Origin: Sulfurovum sp.
Lineage (GTDB): Bacteria > Campylobacterota > Campylobacteria > Campylobacterales > Sulfurovaceae
NCBI GenBank assembly: GCA_027029065.1
Contig: JALVGO010000236.1
Coordinates: forward strand, 1 to 24,176
Direction: 5' to 3'
DNA: 24,176 nt
A program made the translations under genes and the position numbers. Under the pieces are notes generated by a model that had not been told where the DNA came from, searched no databases, and saw only the letters and a program-made list of their open reading frames with translations. How positions within the stretch are numbered: the first letter of the stretch is position 1; every line of letters starts with the position of its first letter. This document shows positions 1 to 6,739 of the stretch, piece by piece.

Positions 1-2360
1 TCAACAAAATCAACTGTATCAACCTTCGCCAGTTTTTCGATGAAAGGTTTGAGCAGAGCAGTATCGGCAGGCTTGTTAAACTTCACTGCCGCCTTTTCAA
101 TGCGCTGGTTGCCTTTTTCGATGAGTGTTTTACAGCGTCTAAGCGATACGATCGCTTCAATGGCAAGGTTGAACTGCTCAGCGATGGCTTCGTCTATCTC
201 GGTGACCTTCGGATAAGCTGTAACCATGATGGAGGTGCTCTCCTCAAGTTCACTGCCGGAGAGTCTCTGGTAGAGGTTTTCGGTAATAAACGGCATGAAA
301 GGATGCAGCAATTTCAAAGACTCTTTGAAGATACTTCCAAGCTCACCCACACTCTCTTTGCTCGCTTTGCTAAGCTCAATACCCCAGTCACAGAACTCAC
401 CCCACATAAAACGGTAAAGTGTCGTTGCCGCATCGTTGAAGCGGTAGACATCCATGAACTCACGGGTCTCTTTGACAGCCAGGTTGAAGCGTGAGAGCAT
501 GTAGCGCCCAAGCGGCGTTTTGATGTTCTCCTGTTTCAGGTCTTCAAACGTATCCTTATTCATCTGCAGGTAGTTGGCTGCATTGAAGAGTTTGTTGGTA
601 AAGTTTCGGCTCTGTTCAAGCTTCTCTTCGCTGAGCTTAATGTCCCGTCCCTGAACTGCCAGTACCGCAAGGGTAAAGCGCAGCGCATCGGCAGAGTACT
701 TCTCTATCATGATGAGCGGGTCGATGACATTGCCTTTGGATTTGCTCATCTTCTCGCCTTTTTCATCTTTGACGAGTGCATGCAGGTAAATGTCTTTAAA
801 CGGCAGTTCTCCGGTGATATTCTCACCCATCATCAGCATACGCGCAACCCAGAAGAAGAGGATGTCAAATCCGGTAATGAGCAGCTGATTGGGGTAGAAG
901 GCATCCATATCTTCTTCAAACCACTTCTCACCCTTGAAGGCATTGCCGTTTCCCCATCCTAATGTTGAGAATGGCCAGAGTCCTGAGCTGAACCATGTAT
1001 CGAGTACATCCTGATCCTGGTGAATGTTGCTTGATCCACATTTCTCACACTTAGTCGGTGTTTCACCCTCAAAGGCAAATTCAGCCCCACAATCATCACA
1101 GTACATGACAGGGATCTGATGTCCCCACCAGAGCTGACGGGAGATACACCAGTCGCGCAGATCGTTCATCCAGGCGTTGTAGGAGTTGATCCAGTGGCTT
1201 GGGAAGAAGGTTGCCTCACCGGCGTTGACCTTTTCAATGGAGGACTTGGCAAACTCTTTTTTGACGAACCACTGCTTGGAGATGTAGGGCTCGACAACAT
1301 TCTTACAGCGGTAGCAGTGTCCGACTTGATGCTGATGCTCTTCTACTTTTTCTACAAAGCCTTCAGCTTCGAGTTTTTCCATGATCTTCTCACGTGCCTC
1401 AAGACGCTCCATTCCCTCAAACTCGCCGCAGTGCTCGTTGAGGATACCATTCTCATCGAAAATGGTGATAAATTCGAGATTATGCCGTTTACCCACTTCG
1501 TAGTCGTTGGGGTCGTGAGCCGGAGTTACTTTAACAAATCCTGTACCAAACTCCATATCGACATGCTCATCGGCGATGATCTCCACTTCACGGTCAATGA
1601 GCGGCAGTTTTACTTTTTTGCCAATGAGGTGCTTATAGCGCTCATCGGCAGGGTTGACCATGACCGCTGTGTCACCAAAGTAGGTCTCCGGACGTGTCGT
1701 CGCTACGACCACCACACCAGAGCCGTCTGTAAGCGGATAGCGGATATGGTAGAGTTTGCCAGCATGGTCTTCGTACTCCACCTCGATGTCTGAGAGCGCT
1801 CCGTCATGGGTACACCAGTTGATCATGTAGTTGCCACGGACAATGTAGCCGTTGTCGTACATCTGCTTGAAGGCTTTTTTGACCGCATTGGCAAGCCCCT
1901 CATCCATCGTAAAGCGTTCACGGCTCCATGCAGGGGAGACCCCAAGCTTTCTAAGCTGTGAGGTAATGGCATTGCCTGAGTTGTCTTTCTGCTGCCATGC
2001 ACGCTCCAAAAAGGCTTCACGTCCGATTGCCTCTTTGGTGGTACCCTCTGCCAAGAGCTGCTTTTCTACGACATTTTGTGTTGCGATACCAGCATGGTCG
2101 GTTCCCGGCTGCCAGAGTGTCTTGTAGCCGTCCATTCGCTTGTAGCGGACAATGATATCCTGAAGCGTAAAGGTCAGCCCGTGCCCGATGTGCAGATGGC
2201 CTGTGACATTTGGTGGCGGCATCATGATACAGAAGGTTTTATCCTCTTGCTGTATCTGCTGATTGCCCTCTATCTCAAAATAGCCGCGCTCTTCCCAAAT
2301 CTTGTAGTACTTCTCTTCAATCTCTTTGGGGGTGTATACGTTCTTTTTTGTTTCGCTCAC
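1..2360 (-). CDS. valS: Valyl-tRNA synthetase, 3' end cut off by the window
   Basis: Class I aminoacyl-tRNA synthetase that charges tRNA-Val with valine in the cytoplasm. The reading frame is open from a GTG at 2360 to the window edge (786 codons). Usual ValRS length is about 870-950 residues, so roughly the last 100, the C-terminal coiled coil, are missing. The HIGH signature appears as PPPNVTGHLHIGH around residues 48-60, and KMSKS lies at residues 537-541 (bases 738-752). A CxxC...CxxC zinc-knuckle-like stretch lies near bases 1030-1110, and the editing domain includes TTRPETYFGDTAVMV. The GTG start is chosen because AAGAAGGA sits six bases upstream and the protein then begins VSETKKNVYTPKEIEE, a normal ValRS N-terminus. 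No ATG is suitably placed. Identity is secure from the motifs and overall collinearity. Confidence 0.97.
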   Translation of the reverse strand, partial: MSETKKNVYTPKEIEEKYYKIWEERGYFEIEGNQQIQQEDKTFCIMMPPPNVTGHLHIGHGLTFTLQDIIVRYKRMDGYKTLWQPGTDHAGIATQNVVEKQLLAEGTTKEAIGREAFLERAWQQKDNSGNAITSQLRKLGVSPAWSRERFTMDEGLANAVKKAFKQMYDNGYIVRGNYMINWCTHDGALSDIEVEYEDHAGKLYHIRYPLTDGSGVVVVATTRPETYFGDTAVMVNPADERYKHLIGKKVKLPLIDREVEIIADEHVDMEFGTGFVKVTPAHDPNDYEVGKRHNLEFITIFDENGILNEHCGEFEGMERLEAREKIMEKLEAEGFVEKVEEHQHQVGHCYRCKNVVEPYISKQWFVKKEFAKSSIEKVNAGEATFFPSHWINSYNAWMNDLRDWCISRQLWWGHQIPVMYCDDCGAEFAFEGETPTKCEKCGSSNIHQDQDVLDTWFSSGLWPFSTLGWGNGNAFKGEKWFEEDMDAFYPNQLLITGFDILFFWVARMLMMGENITGELPFKDIYLHALVKDEKGEKMSKSKGNVIDPLIMIEKYSADALRFTLAVLAVQGRDIKLSEEKLEQSRNFTNKLFNAANYLQMNKDTFEDLKQENIKTPLGRYMLSRFNLAVKETREFMDVYRFNDAATTLYRFMWGEFCDWGIELSKASKESVGELGSIFKESLKLLHPFMPFITENLYQRLSGSELEESTSIMVTAYPKVTEIDEAIAEQFNLAIEAIVSLRRCKTLIEKGNQRIEKAAVKFNKPADTALLKPFIEKLAKVDTVDFV

Positions 2361-2379
2361 AAACGATCCTTCTTAAGGT

Positions 2380-2422
2380 TCCTACATCGGAGTGCAGGAG
2401 ATATATAATTGTCGCGATTATA
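2380..2422 (-). promoter_or_regulatory. valS promoter -10 and small leader hairpin
   Basis: Reading the minus strand, TATAAT at 2422-2417 is preceded by TTCGC and would start a leader of about 50 nt before the valS GTG. The leader contains an imperfect hairpin, TCCTGCA (2399-2393) with TGTAGGA (2386-2380), including one G-U pair, just upstream of the ribosome binding site. No T-box anticodon/specifier structure could be recognised. The -10 is seen directly; a regulatory role for the hairpin is a guess. Confidence 0.5.
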
Positions 2423-2497
2423 GCGAAATGGTGCTTGGGGTTTTATGGAAGGGGTTTTGAGGAGGAGATCATGAGTATAAAATACTCTTGAATAACA

Positions 2498-2767
2498 TTA
2501 GGTAGGTTGGAGGTGTTTACTCTCTTCTTTTAATCTTTCTGCAATCCATACTTTAATGATTGATTGTCTTGTAACACCGATTTTTTTTGCTTCTTGGTCC
2601 AAAGACTCTATGATCCATTCAGGAAAATCTACATTTACTTTTTTGGTTTCTGTTTTTAATTTTTTAATGTCTTTTAATCTCATAGCATTTGAAAAGTCTA
2701 AATACTCTGTTATATCTTCACCATTGTTAAACTTTTTATCAAACTCTTTAGCTGTTATTGTCTTCAT
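2498..2767 (-). CDS. brnA: BrnA-type antitoxin (ribbon-helix-helix)
   Basis: Antitoxin partner of BrnT, 89 residues. The C-terminal half (VNVDFPEWIIESLDQEAKK followed by IGVTRQSIIKVWIAERL) is a CopG/Arc-like ribbon-helix-helix DNA-binding fold. The N-terminal half, with KEFDKKFNNGEDITEYLDF, matches the toxin-binding part of BrnA proteins. The start is placed at 2767 rather than at the longer ATG at 2824, because GAGGAG lies seven to eight bases upstream and the longer form would run deep into brnT. It overlaps the toxin gene by 20 bases, so the two are translationally coupled in the BrnT-first order typical of this family. By family precedent it represses its own operon, and a matching palindrome is present upstream. 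Confidence 0.88.
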   Translation of the reverse strand: MKTITAKEFDKKFNNGEDITEYLDFSNAMRLKDIKKLKTETKKVNVDFPEWIIESLDQEAKKIGVTRQSIIKVWIAERLKEESKHLQPT

Positions 2768-3020
2768 AGCTTTTCTCCTCATTTTTTCTGCATCTTCTAA
2801 CACTGATGATACGATAAATTTCATTTCTAAGTGTAAAAATTGCTACAAAGCATTTACCTTCAAATATTGAAATAAGTGCATATCGGACTTCCTCACCGAC
2901 TATTTTAGCCGGAACAATAAGCCCATTTTCATTTTGCCACAAATTTTGAGCTTCAACAAAATCAATACCATGCTTTTCCTTATTGATCCTGCTCTTTTTC
3001 TCATCATATTCAAACTTCAT
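2748..3020 (-). CDS. brnT: BrnT-type toxin (DUF497 family ribonuclease)
   Basis: Toxin of a type II toxin-antitoxin system, 90 residues, the usual length. BrnT proteins have a RelE-like fold and cleave RNA to halt translation. Family hallmarks seen here: N-terminal FEYDEKKSRINKEKHGIDF, the central EEVRYALIS, and the C-terminal EIYRIISVRRCRKNEEKSY, which corresponds to the usual IRIISARRA..E..Y ending. GAGGT lies five bases before the ATG. It is the first gene of a two-gene operon with brnA. The pair is visibly more AT-rich than the flanking valS and nhaA genes, which suggests acquisition as a unit between two backbone genes. Confidence 0.9.
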   Translation of the reverse strand: MKFEYDEKKSRINKEKHGIDFVEAQNLWQNENGLIVPAKIVGEEVRYALISIFEGKCFVAIFTLRNEIYRIISVRRCRKNEEKSYEDNNS

Positions 3021-3036
3021 AAAGAACCTCTATTGC

Positions 3037-3075
3037 AGTATAAAAAGTATACTTAAATTATATTTTATTTGTCAA
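3037..3075 (-). promoter_or_regulatory. brnTA promoter with overlapping palindromic operator
   Basis: On the minus strand a perfect -35 TTGACA (3075-3070) is followed, 18 bases later, by -10 TATACT (3051-3046). A perfect inverted repeat AGTATA-N5-TATACT (3037-3053) covers the -10 and the expected start point, which is where a ribbon-helix-helix antitoxin would bind to repress. The -35 overlaps the nhaA stop codon. The promoter and palindrome are seen directly; binding by BrnA is inferred from the family. Confidence 0.75.
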
Positions 3076-4277
3076 GTATGAAATATTTCCCGAGTAGTGT
3101 TTCTCGTAGCCACCCTTAACACAACATACCCAGCAACCCCGGAAAAGAGTGACCCCAGCAGGATCGCGAGTTTGTCCGCGTAGGCAAAGAGGTCGGTATC
3201 GCCAAAGGCGAGGGTGTCGACAAAGAGACTCATGGTAAAGCCGATGCCGGTAAGCAGGGCAATACCGTAAAGCTGCAGCCATGTGCTCTCTTTGGGGAGT
3301 TTTGCCAATCCCATTTTGATGGCAATGAATGAAAAAGTAAAGACACCAAGCTGTTTACCGATGAAAAGCCCGGCCATGATACCAAGGGGGACTGTCTCTT
3401 TCATGCCACCCGGGGAGATACCGCCAAGATCGACACCGGCGTTGACAAAGGCAAAAAGCGGCAGTATCAGCAAGGCTACCCAGTAGTGCAGATCATGTTC
3501 GAGCTGGTGGGCGATGGAGAAGGTCTTGCCCTCACTGTCAGTGGATTTGAGCGGAATGAAAAAGGCAAGTGCCACTCCGGCAAGGGTGGCATGGACACCG
3601 GATTTGAGCACACTGACCCACAAAATGACCCCTACCATGATATAGGCAGCCTTGCGCACCACACCCATACGGTTCATAATAAAGAGTACAGCCAAAGAAA
3701 CAGCCGCAACAAAGATGGAGAGGGTAGAGAGCTCCTGAGTGTAAAAGAGGGCAATGATCACAATAGCACCCAGATCATCGATGATCGCCAGTGCCATTAA
3801 GAAAATTTTGAGTGAAACCGGTACACGTTTGCCAAGCAAAGAGAGAATACCCAGTGCAAAAGCGATGTCTGTTGCTGTAGGGATTGCCCAGCCCTGCATG
3901 GTAAATGCATCCCCTTTGTTAAACGCGATGTAGACCAGCGCAGGCACCGCCATACCCCCAACAGCGGCAATACCCGGCAGTGCGATCTGTGAAAGTGAGG
4001 AGAGGTGCCCCTCGATCACCTCCCGCTTGATCTCCAAACCAACCAGTAAAAAGAAGATCGCCATCAGCCCGTCATTGACCCACAAAAGCAGCGGTTTGGC
4101 AATGTGCAGCGCCCCGATGCGTATCTCGACAGGCGTATGCAAAAAAACCATATAGTAGTGTGAAAGCGCGCTGTTTTGGAGTATCAGGGCAATTATGGTC
4201 ACCACAATAAGCAGCATCCCCGGAAAGGAGTCCTTTTTGATGAAATCCTGTATATCATGCATATATCCTGTTTTCAC
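3072..4277 (-). CDS. nhaA: Na+/H+ antiporter NhaA
   Basis: Inner-membrane antiporter exchanging sodium or lithium ions for protons, for pH and sodium homeostasis. At 401 residues it has the family's usual length and is almost wholly hydrophobic, with about twelve membrane segments. The ion-binding pair of aspartates is present in MALAIIDDLGAIVIIALFY (D167-D168). The NDGLMAIFFLLVGLEIKRE and PTATDIAFALG signatures are also present. The start is a GTG at 4277, preceded at six bases by AAGGAG. It lies alone on the minus strand, and its 3' end overlaps the brnTA promoter. Upstream, within 50 bases of the start, is the folded element at 4326-4490, which could sit in its leader RNA. Confidence 0.97.
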   Translation of the reverse strand: MKTGYMHDIQDFIKKDSFPGMLLIVVTIIALILQNSALSHYYMVFLHTPVEIRIGALHIAKPLLLWVNDGLMAIFFLLVGLEIKREVIEGHLSSLSQIALPGIAAVGGMAVPALVYIAFNKGDAFTMQGWAIPTATDIAFALGILSLLGKRVPVSLKIFLMALAIIDDLGAIVIIALFYTQELSTLSIFVAAVSLAVLFIMNRMGVVRKAAYIMVGVILWVSVLKSGVHATLAGVALAFFIPLKSTDSEGKTFSIAHQLEHDLHYWVALLILPLFAFVNAGVDLGGISPGGMKETVPLGIMAGLFIGKQLGVFTFSFIAIKMGLAKLPKESTWLQLYGIALLTGIGFTMSLFVDTLAFGDTDLFAYADKLAILLGSLFSGVAGYVVLRVATRNTTREIFHT

Positions 4278-4325
4278 GCTGTACTCCTTAAATTATATTT
4301 GAATCCTCTGGATAATGACTAACCA

Positions 4326-4490
4326 AGGTTTCACTCGATGGCGACAAAGGAGTGCCCAACCCCTGAAAGGGGCTCCTTTATGGCTTCGCTTTGCTCCGAC
4401 CATTTCGGTTCCGAAGCTACGAAAGACAAGCAGTTGTCTTTCGCTTACGCTTCTCATGTTCACGACTGCCAGAGCTATCGAGTGAAACCT
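4326..4490. repeat. Large folded inverted-repeat element (cloverleaf-like)
   Basis: Termini 4326-4342 and 4474-4490 are 17-bp inverted repeats with a single G-U-type difference. Inside are three further hairpins in series: AAAGGAG (4346-4352) with CTCCTTT (4373-4379), enclosing CCCCT-GAA-AGGGG; GCTTCG (4383-4388) with CGAAGC (4412-4417); and a perfect 10-bp stem, CGAAAGACAA (4420-4429) with TTGTCTTTCG (4434-4443), closed by GCAG. The whole would fold as a multibranch junction from either strand. It lies between divergent nhaA and the gene at 4626. Short open frames across it follow the palindromes and are not credible genes. It may be a MITE-like dispersed repeat or a structured RNA. No obvious target-site duplication flanks it. 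Confidence 0.8.
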
Positions 4491-4563
4491 GTGATTTTTC
4501 AGAGAACTCATTTCGGGATTTGGGTTAAATATTTGGTATATTGTATCAAAAGAGCATAAATGG

Positions 4564-4592
4564 TTGACATTTGTGCCGGAATGAAATACAAT
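4564..4592 (+). promoter_or_regulatory. Sigma70-type promoter for the small-gene pair
   Basis: TTGACA (4564-4569), a 17-base spacer and TACAAT (4587-4592) form a near-consensus promoter about 34 bases ahead of the ATG at 4626. A TGGTTGA...TCAACCA inverted repeat (4561-4567 and 4605-4611) brackets it and could be an operator, though this is only suggestive. The promoter also shows that the longer open frame from 4560 is not the real start. Confidence 0.7.
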
Positions 4593-4625
4593 TTGGTCAA
4601 AACATCAACCAAAAGGTATAGCATT

Positions 4626-4820
4626 ATGAAAGAGAAAATAGAAAAAGTTATAGAGAAGATCGAAGCCTCCGAGAAGATCGATGCAGAAAAGAAGCCGCTT
4701 ATCATCCAAAAGATCAACGAATGGAAAGAGGAGGATGATGCGATCAGTGAAGTGATCCTGAAACTGGAGAACTGGTGGATGGAGGTAGAGCCCTATTTTG
4801 CGGAGATGGGACTTGTCTAA
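4626..4820 (+). CDS. Small helical protein of unknown function
   Basis: A 64-residue protein that I do not recognise. It is highly charged and predicted all-helical: the first ~30 residues (KEKIEKVIEKIEASEKIDAE) look like a coiled coil, followed by a C-terminal acidic and aromatic part containing NWWMEVEPYFAEM. There is no signal peptide or membrane segment. The ATG at 4626 is chosen because the promoter at 4564-4592 would lie inside the longer frame, and AAAGG precedes the ATG. Its stop overlaps the start of the next gene by eight bases, so the two are probably coupled. A small regulatory or chaperone-like helper is possible, but nothing in the sequence fixes a role. Confidence 0.7.
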   Translation: MKEKIEKVIEKIEASEKIDAEKKPLIIQKINEWKEEDDAISEVILKLENWWMEVEPYFAEMGLV

Positions 4821-5022
4821 AGGCAAACCGGTCATTCTGACACAGTTTATCCGCGAAAAACGGTGGGTGCCCACCAGCCGGGAAGAGGCACTGAAGATCA
4901 TCGCCGATGAGATGCCCGAAACTGATCCTGAAGGCACGCTGGCATATCTGCTTTCAGAAGTCAAAAGGGTCTCTCAGGTGACACTTGGCGAGTGCCGCTT
5001 TAAAGCTTTGGAAACCCTGTAA
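4813..5022 (+). CDS. Small protein of unknown function
   Basis: A 69-residue protein, not recognised. The start is taken as TTG at 4813, because GGAG lies seven bases upstream and it gives an eight-base overlap with the preceding gene. An in-frame TTG at 4798 is possible but has no better ribosome site. The sequence is soluble with mixed charge: a basic, tryptophan-containing N-terminal part (LTQFIREKRWVPTSREEA), then ADEMPETDPEGTLAYLLSEV and a single cysteine near the C-terminus. It is probably cotranscribed with the gene at 4626 and precedes the exported Hsp20-like gene by about 110 bases. No function assigned. Confidence 0.6.
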   Translation: MSKGKPVILTQFIREKRWVPTSREEALKIIADEMPETDPEGTLAYLLSEVKRVSQVTLGECRFKALETL

Positions 5023-5035
5023 TGTTTTGCAAATA

Positions 5036-5103
5036 TTAGTCATTAAGACTAAACTATTGTTACTAAAATGATTTAATTTTGGTTAAACTTACCCATTTAT
5101 AAT
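5036..5103 (+). promoter_or_regulatory. Promoter region of the exported Hsp20-like gene
   Basis: A consensus TATAAT lies at 5098-5103, giving a leader of about 25-30 nt before the ATG at 5136. No clear -35 is visible, which is normal in Campylobacterota. Upstream is a perfect inverted repeat TTAGTC-N5-GACTAA (5036-5052). It resembles a repressor site but does not match the HrcA CIRCE consensus (TTAGCACTC-N9-GAGTGCTAA) or the HspR HAIR consensus, so the regulator is unknown. Confidence 0.55.
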
Positions 5104-5135
5104 GCTCCTTAAGAAACCACTTTAAGGAGTAAACC

Positions 5136-5840
5136 ATGTTGAAAAAACGACTTTCACTGCTGGCACTGCCACTTGTCGCAGCCGTTTCACTTCAGGCACA
5201 GGCACCGCTGAATGACCCGTTTAACGACCCTTTCTTTCAAGATCCGTTTGGAGATGACATCTTCAAAGAGATGATACAGATGCAACGTCAGATGGATGAG
5301 ATGTTTGCACGTATGCAGCAGCGTATCAACCAGCGTACGGCACGTTTGGTGCATCCGACCATGGGGATGTACAAACTCTCTGCACAGAGTGACTTTGCGG
5401 ACAAAGGCGACCACTATGAACTGGTCACCAATATTCCTGAGAGTAAAGAGAATCATATCGATATCCGCACAGAGAACGGCATGCTCTCCATCAGTGCGAA
5501 GATCGTCCATGAAGAGCAGCAAAAAACCAACGGAATGGTCAGCATCTCAAAATCTGTACAGTCTTTCCAGCAATCCACCTCTCTGCCTGCCGATGCAGAC
5601 CCGGCTGCAATTGAGAGCACATTTAAAAACGGCAGACTGGTTATTACAGTAGGTAAGAAGAAGGGCAGCACACAACAGGCTGTGACTACTTCAACTGCAA
5701 AAAACACACAGGGTATAACAGTATCTGCACAACAGAATACCACTGCACCAAAGGCAGCAAAACTGACCCCAAAAAAGGAAGAGACACTTCCAAAGGTCGA
5801 TGAGAAACTAAAAACTGTACAGCCTGAAGCTGCAAAATAA
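5136..5840 (+). CDS. Exported Hsp20/alpha-crystallin-like protein
   Basis: A 234-residue protein with a clear Sec signal peptide (MLKKRLSLLALPLVAAVSLQ, cleavage likely after AQA at about residue 23), so it acts in the periplasm. It then has a short DPF-rich segment (three DPF copies in residues 27-38), a methionine- and glutamine-rich helix (about 43-66), and an alpha-crystallin-like beta domain (about 78-173) ending GRLVITVGKKKG. The last 60 residues are low-complexity Lys/Thr/Gln/Pro. Small heat-shock proteins bind unfolding proteins without ATP and are normally cytoplasmic; an exported form suggests an envelope holdase. AAGGAG sits seven bases before the ATG. It is transcribed alone and converges on the LOG-family gene. 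The Hsp20 assignment is from fold-level resemblance and is fairly sure; the substrate is unknown. Confidence 0.82.
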   Translation: MLKKRLSLLALPLVAAVSLQAQAPLNDPFNDPFFQDPFGDDIFKEMIQMQRQMDEMFARMQQRINQRTARLVHPTMGMYKLSAQSDFADKGDHYELVTNIPESKENHIDIRTENGMLSISAKIVHEEQQKTNGMVSISKSVQSFQQSTSLPADADPAAIESTFKNGRLVITVGKKKGSTQQAVTTSTAKNTQGITVSAQQNTTAPKAAKLTPKKEETLPKVDEKLKTVQPEAAK

Positions 5841-5845
5841 CACTT

Positions 5846-6664
5846 TTATGAGAAGATAGGTTCGCCTCTCTTCTCATACCACGCAGTAATCGCCTCCCAC
5901 GCCTCATCAGCATTTTCAGCATAAACAAACAGTTCTTTGTCATCAGGTACGATAGTGCCTTCTTCCACAAGAAAATCGATATTCAGTACATTGTCCCAGA
6001 AGTAGCGTGAAACAAGCACAACAGGAATGTGCGGGTTTTTCCCTGTCTGTACAAGCGTCAGAATGTCAAACAGTTCATCAAGCGTACCAAAACCGCCGGG
6101 GAAGACCACCAGTGCCTTGGCGCGCTGCATAAAGTGGAGTTTTCTAATACCGAAGTAGTAAAAACTGAATGACAACTCTGGCGTAATGTAGGGGTTTGGA
6201 TGCTGCTCATGAGGGAGTTTGATGTTCAGCCCGATAGACTTGGCACCCACATCATGCGCTCCACGGTTTGCCGCCTCCATAATGCCCGGTCCGCCGCCGG
6301 TCATGAGGGTCACTTTGCAATCTTCAGGGCCTTTGCCGCTTTTACCTACCAACTGCCCAAACCGACGCGCCTCTTCATAGTAGATACTCTGACGCAGTGC
6401 AACCTGCGCTTTGTTGAACTCTTTGAGGAGAGATTCGTTGACCGCATCTTCTTTGAGCGCCTTCTCGATGCGCTCTATCTCCTTTTGCGCTTCATCTGTC
6501 GGACGTATGCGTGCACTGCCAAAGACTACGATAGTATGTTCGATACCCGCCTCTTTGATCTTCACTTCGGCTTTTTCATAATCAAACTGCAGCCGTATCC
6601 CGCGTGCGGCATCGGAGGTAAAAAAGTCCGCTGACTCTTCAAAAAACCCGTATTTGTCCAACAT
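5846..6664 (-). CDS. LOG-family protein (TIGR00730; nucleotide phosphoribohydrolase-like)
   Basis: A Rossmann-fold protein of 272 residues in the family often misnamed lysine decarboxylase. Characterised members cleave ribose 5'-phosphate from nucleoside monophosphates or cytokinin nucleotides. The diagnostic motifs are present: GGGPGIMEAANRGA (about 123-136) and PGGFGTLDELFD (189-200), preceded by the FMQRAKALVVFPGG strand. The N-terminal ~45 residues and the charged helical insert at about 57-95 make it longer than minimal LOG proteins (~190), as in the larger TIGR00730 subgroup. GAGGAG precedes the ATG at 6664. It is divergent from the phosphofructokinase gene, with about 75 bases between starts. 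The substrate cannot be read from the sequence. Confidence 0.88.
   Translation of the reverse strand: MLDKYGFFEESADFFTSDAARGIRLQFDYEKAEVKIKEAGIEHTIVVFGSARIRPTDEAQKEIERIEKALKEDAVNESLLKEFNKAQVALRQSIYYEEARRFGQLVGKSGKGPEDCKVTLMTGGGPGIMEAANRGAHDVGAKSIGLNIKLPHEQHPNPYITPELSFSFYYFGIRKLHFMQRAKALVVFPGGFGTLDELFDILTLVQTGKNPHIPVVLVSRYFWDNVLNIDFLVEEGTIVPDDKELFVYAENADEAWEAITAWYEKRGEPIFS
5847..5878. terminator. Hairpin between convergent genes
   Basis: Arms TATGAGAAGA (5847-5856) and TCTTCTCATA (5869-5878) are perfectly complementary. Inside, AGG-TTCG-CCT adds three pairs and a stable UUCG tetraloop. It lies between the convergent Hsp20-like and LOG-family genes, overlapping the 3' end of the latter. Neither strand has a strong T-tract after the stem, so it may protect RNA ends rather than act as a classic terminator. 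Confidence 0.5.
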
Positions 6665-6713
6665 TATGCAAAGCTCCTCAATTCATTTTCTAAATTGTAT
6701 AACATGAAGATGG

Positions 6714-6719
6714 TATAAT
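6714..6719 (+). promoter_or_regulatory. -10 box of the phosphofructokinase gene
   Basis: TATAAT at 6714-6719 would start transcription near 6726, just before the ribosome binding site. This rules out the in-frame TTG at 6719 as a start and supports ATG at 6740. On the other strand TGTTATAC (about 6705-6698) is a plausible extended -10 for the divergent LOG-family gene. Confidence 0.6.
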
Positions 6720-6739
6720 TGATAAAAAAGAGAGTTATC

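Noticed and set aside
1119..2408. Several long plus-strand frames opposite valS
   Set aside because: They are antisense to a full set of ValRS motifs and lack ribosome sites and family resemblance.
4293..4559. Open frames of 72 and 73 codons on opposite strands across the folded element
   Set aside because: They run through the palindromes on both strands, have no family resemblance, and are explained by the repeat element.
5036..5052. CIRCE or HAIR heat-shock operator
   Set aside because: Arm sequence and spacer length fit neither consensus. It is kept only as an unknown palindrome.
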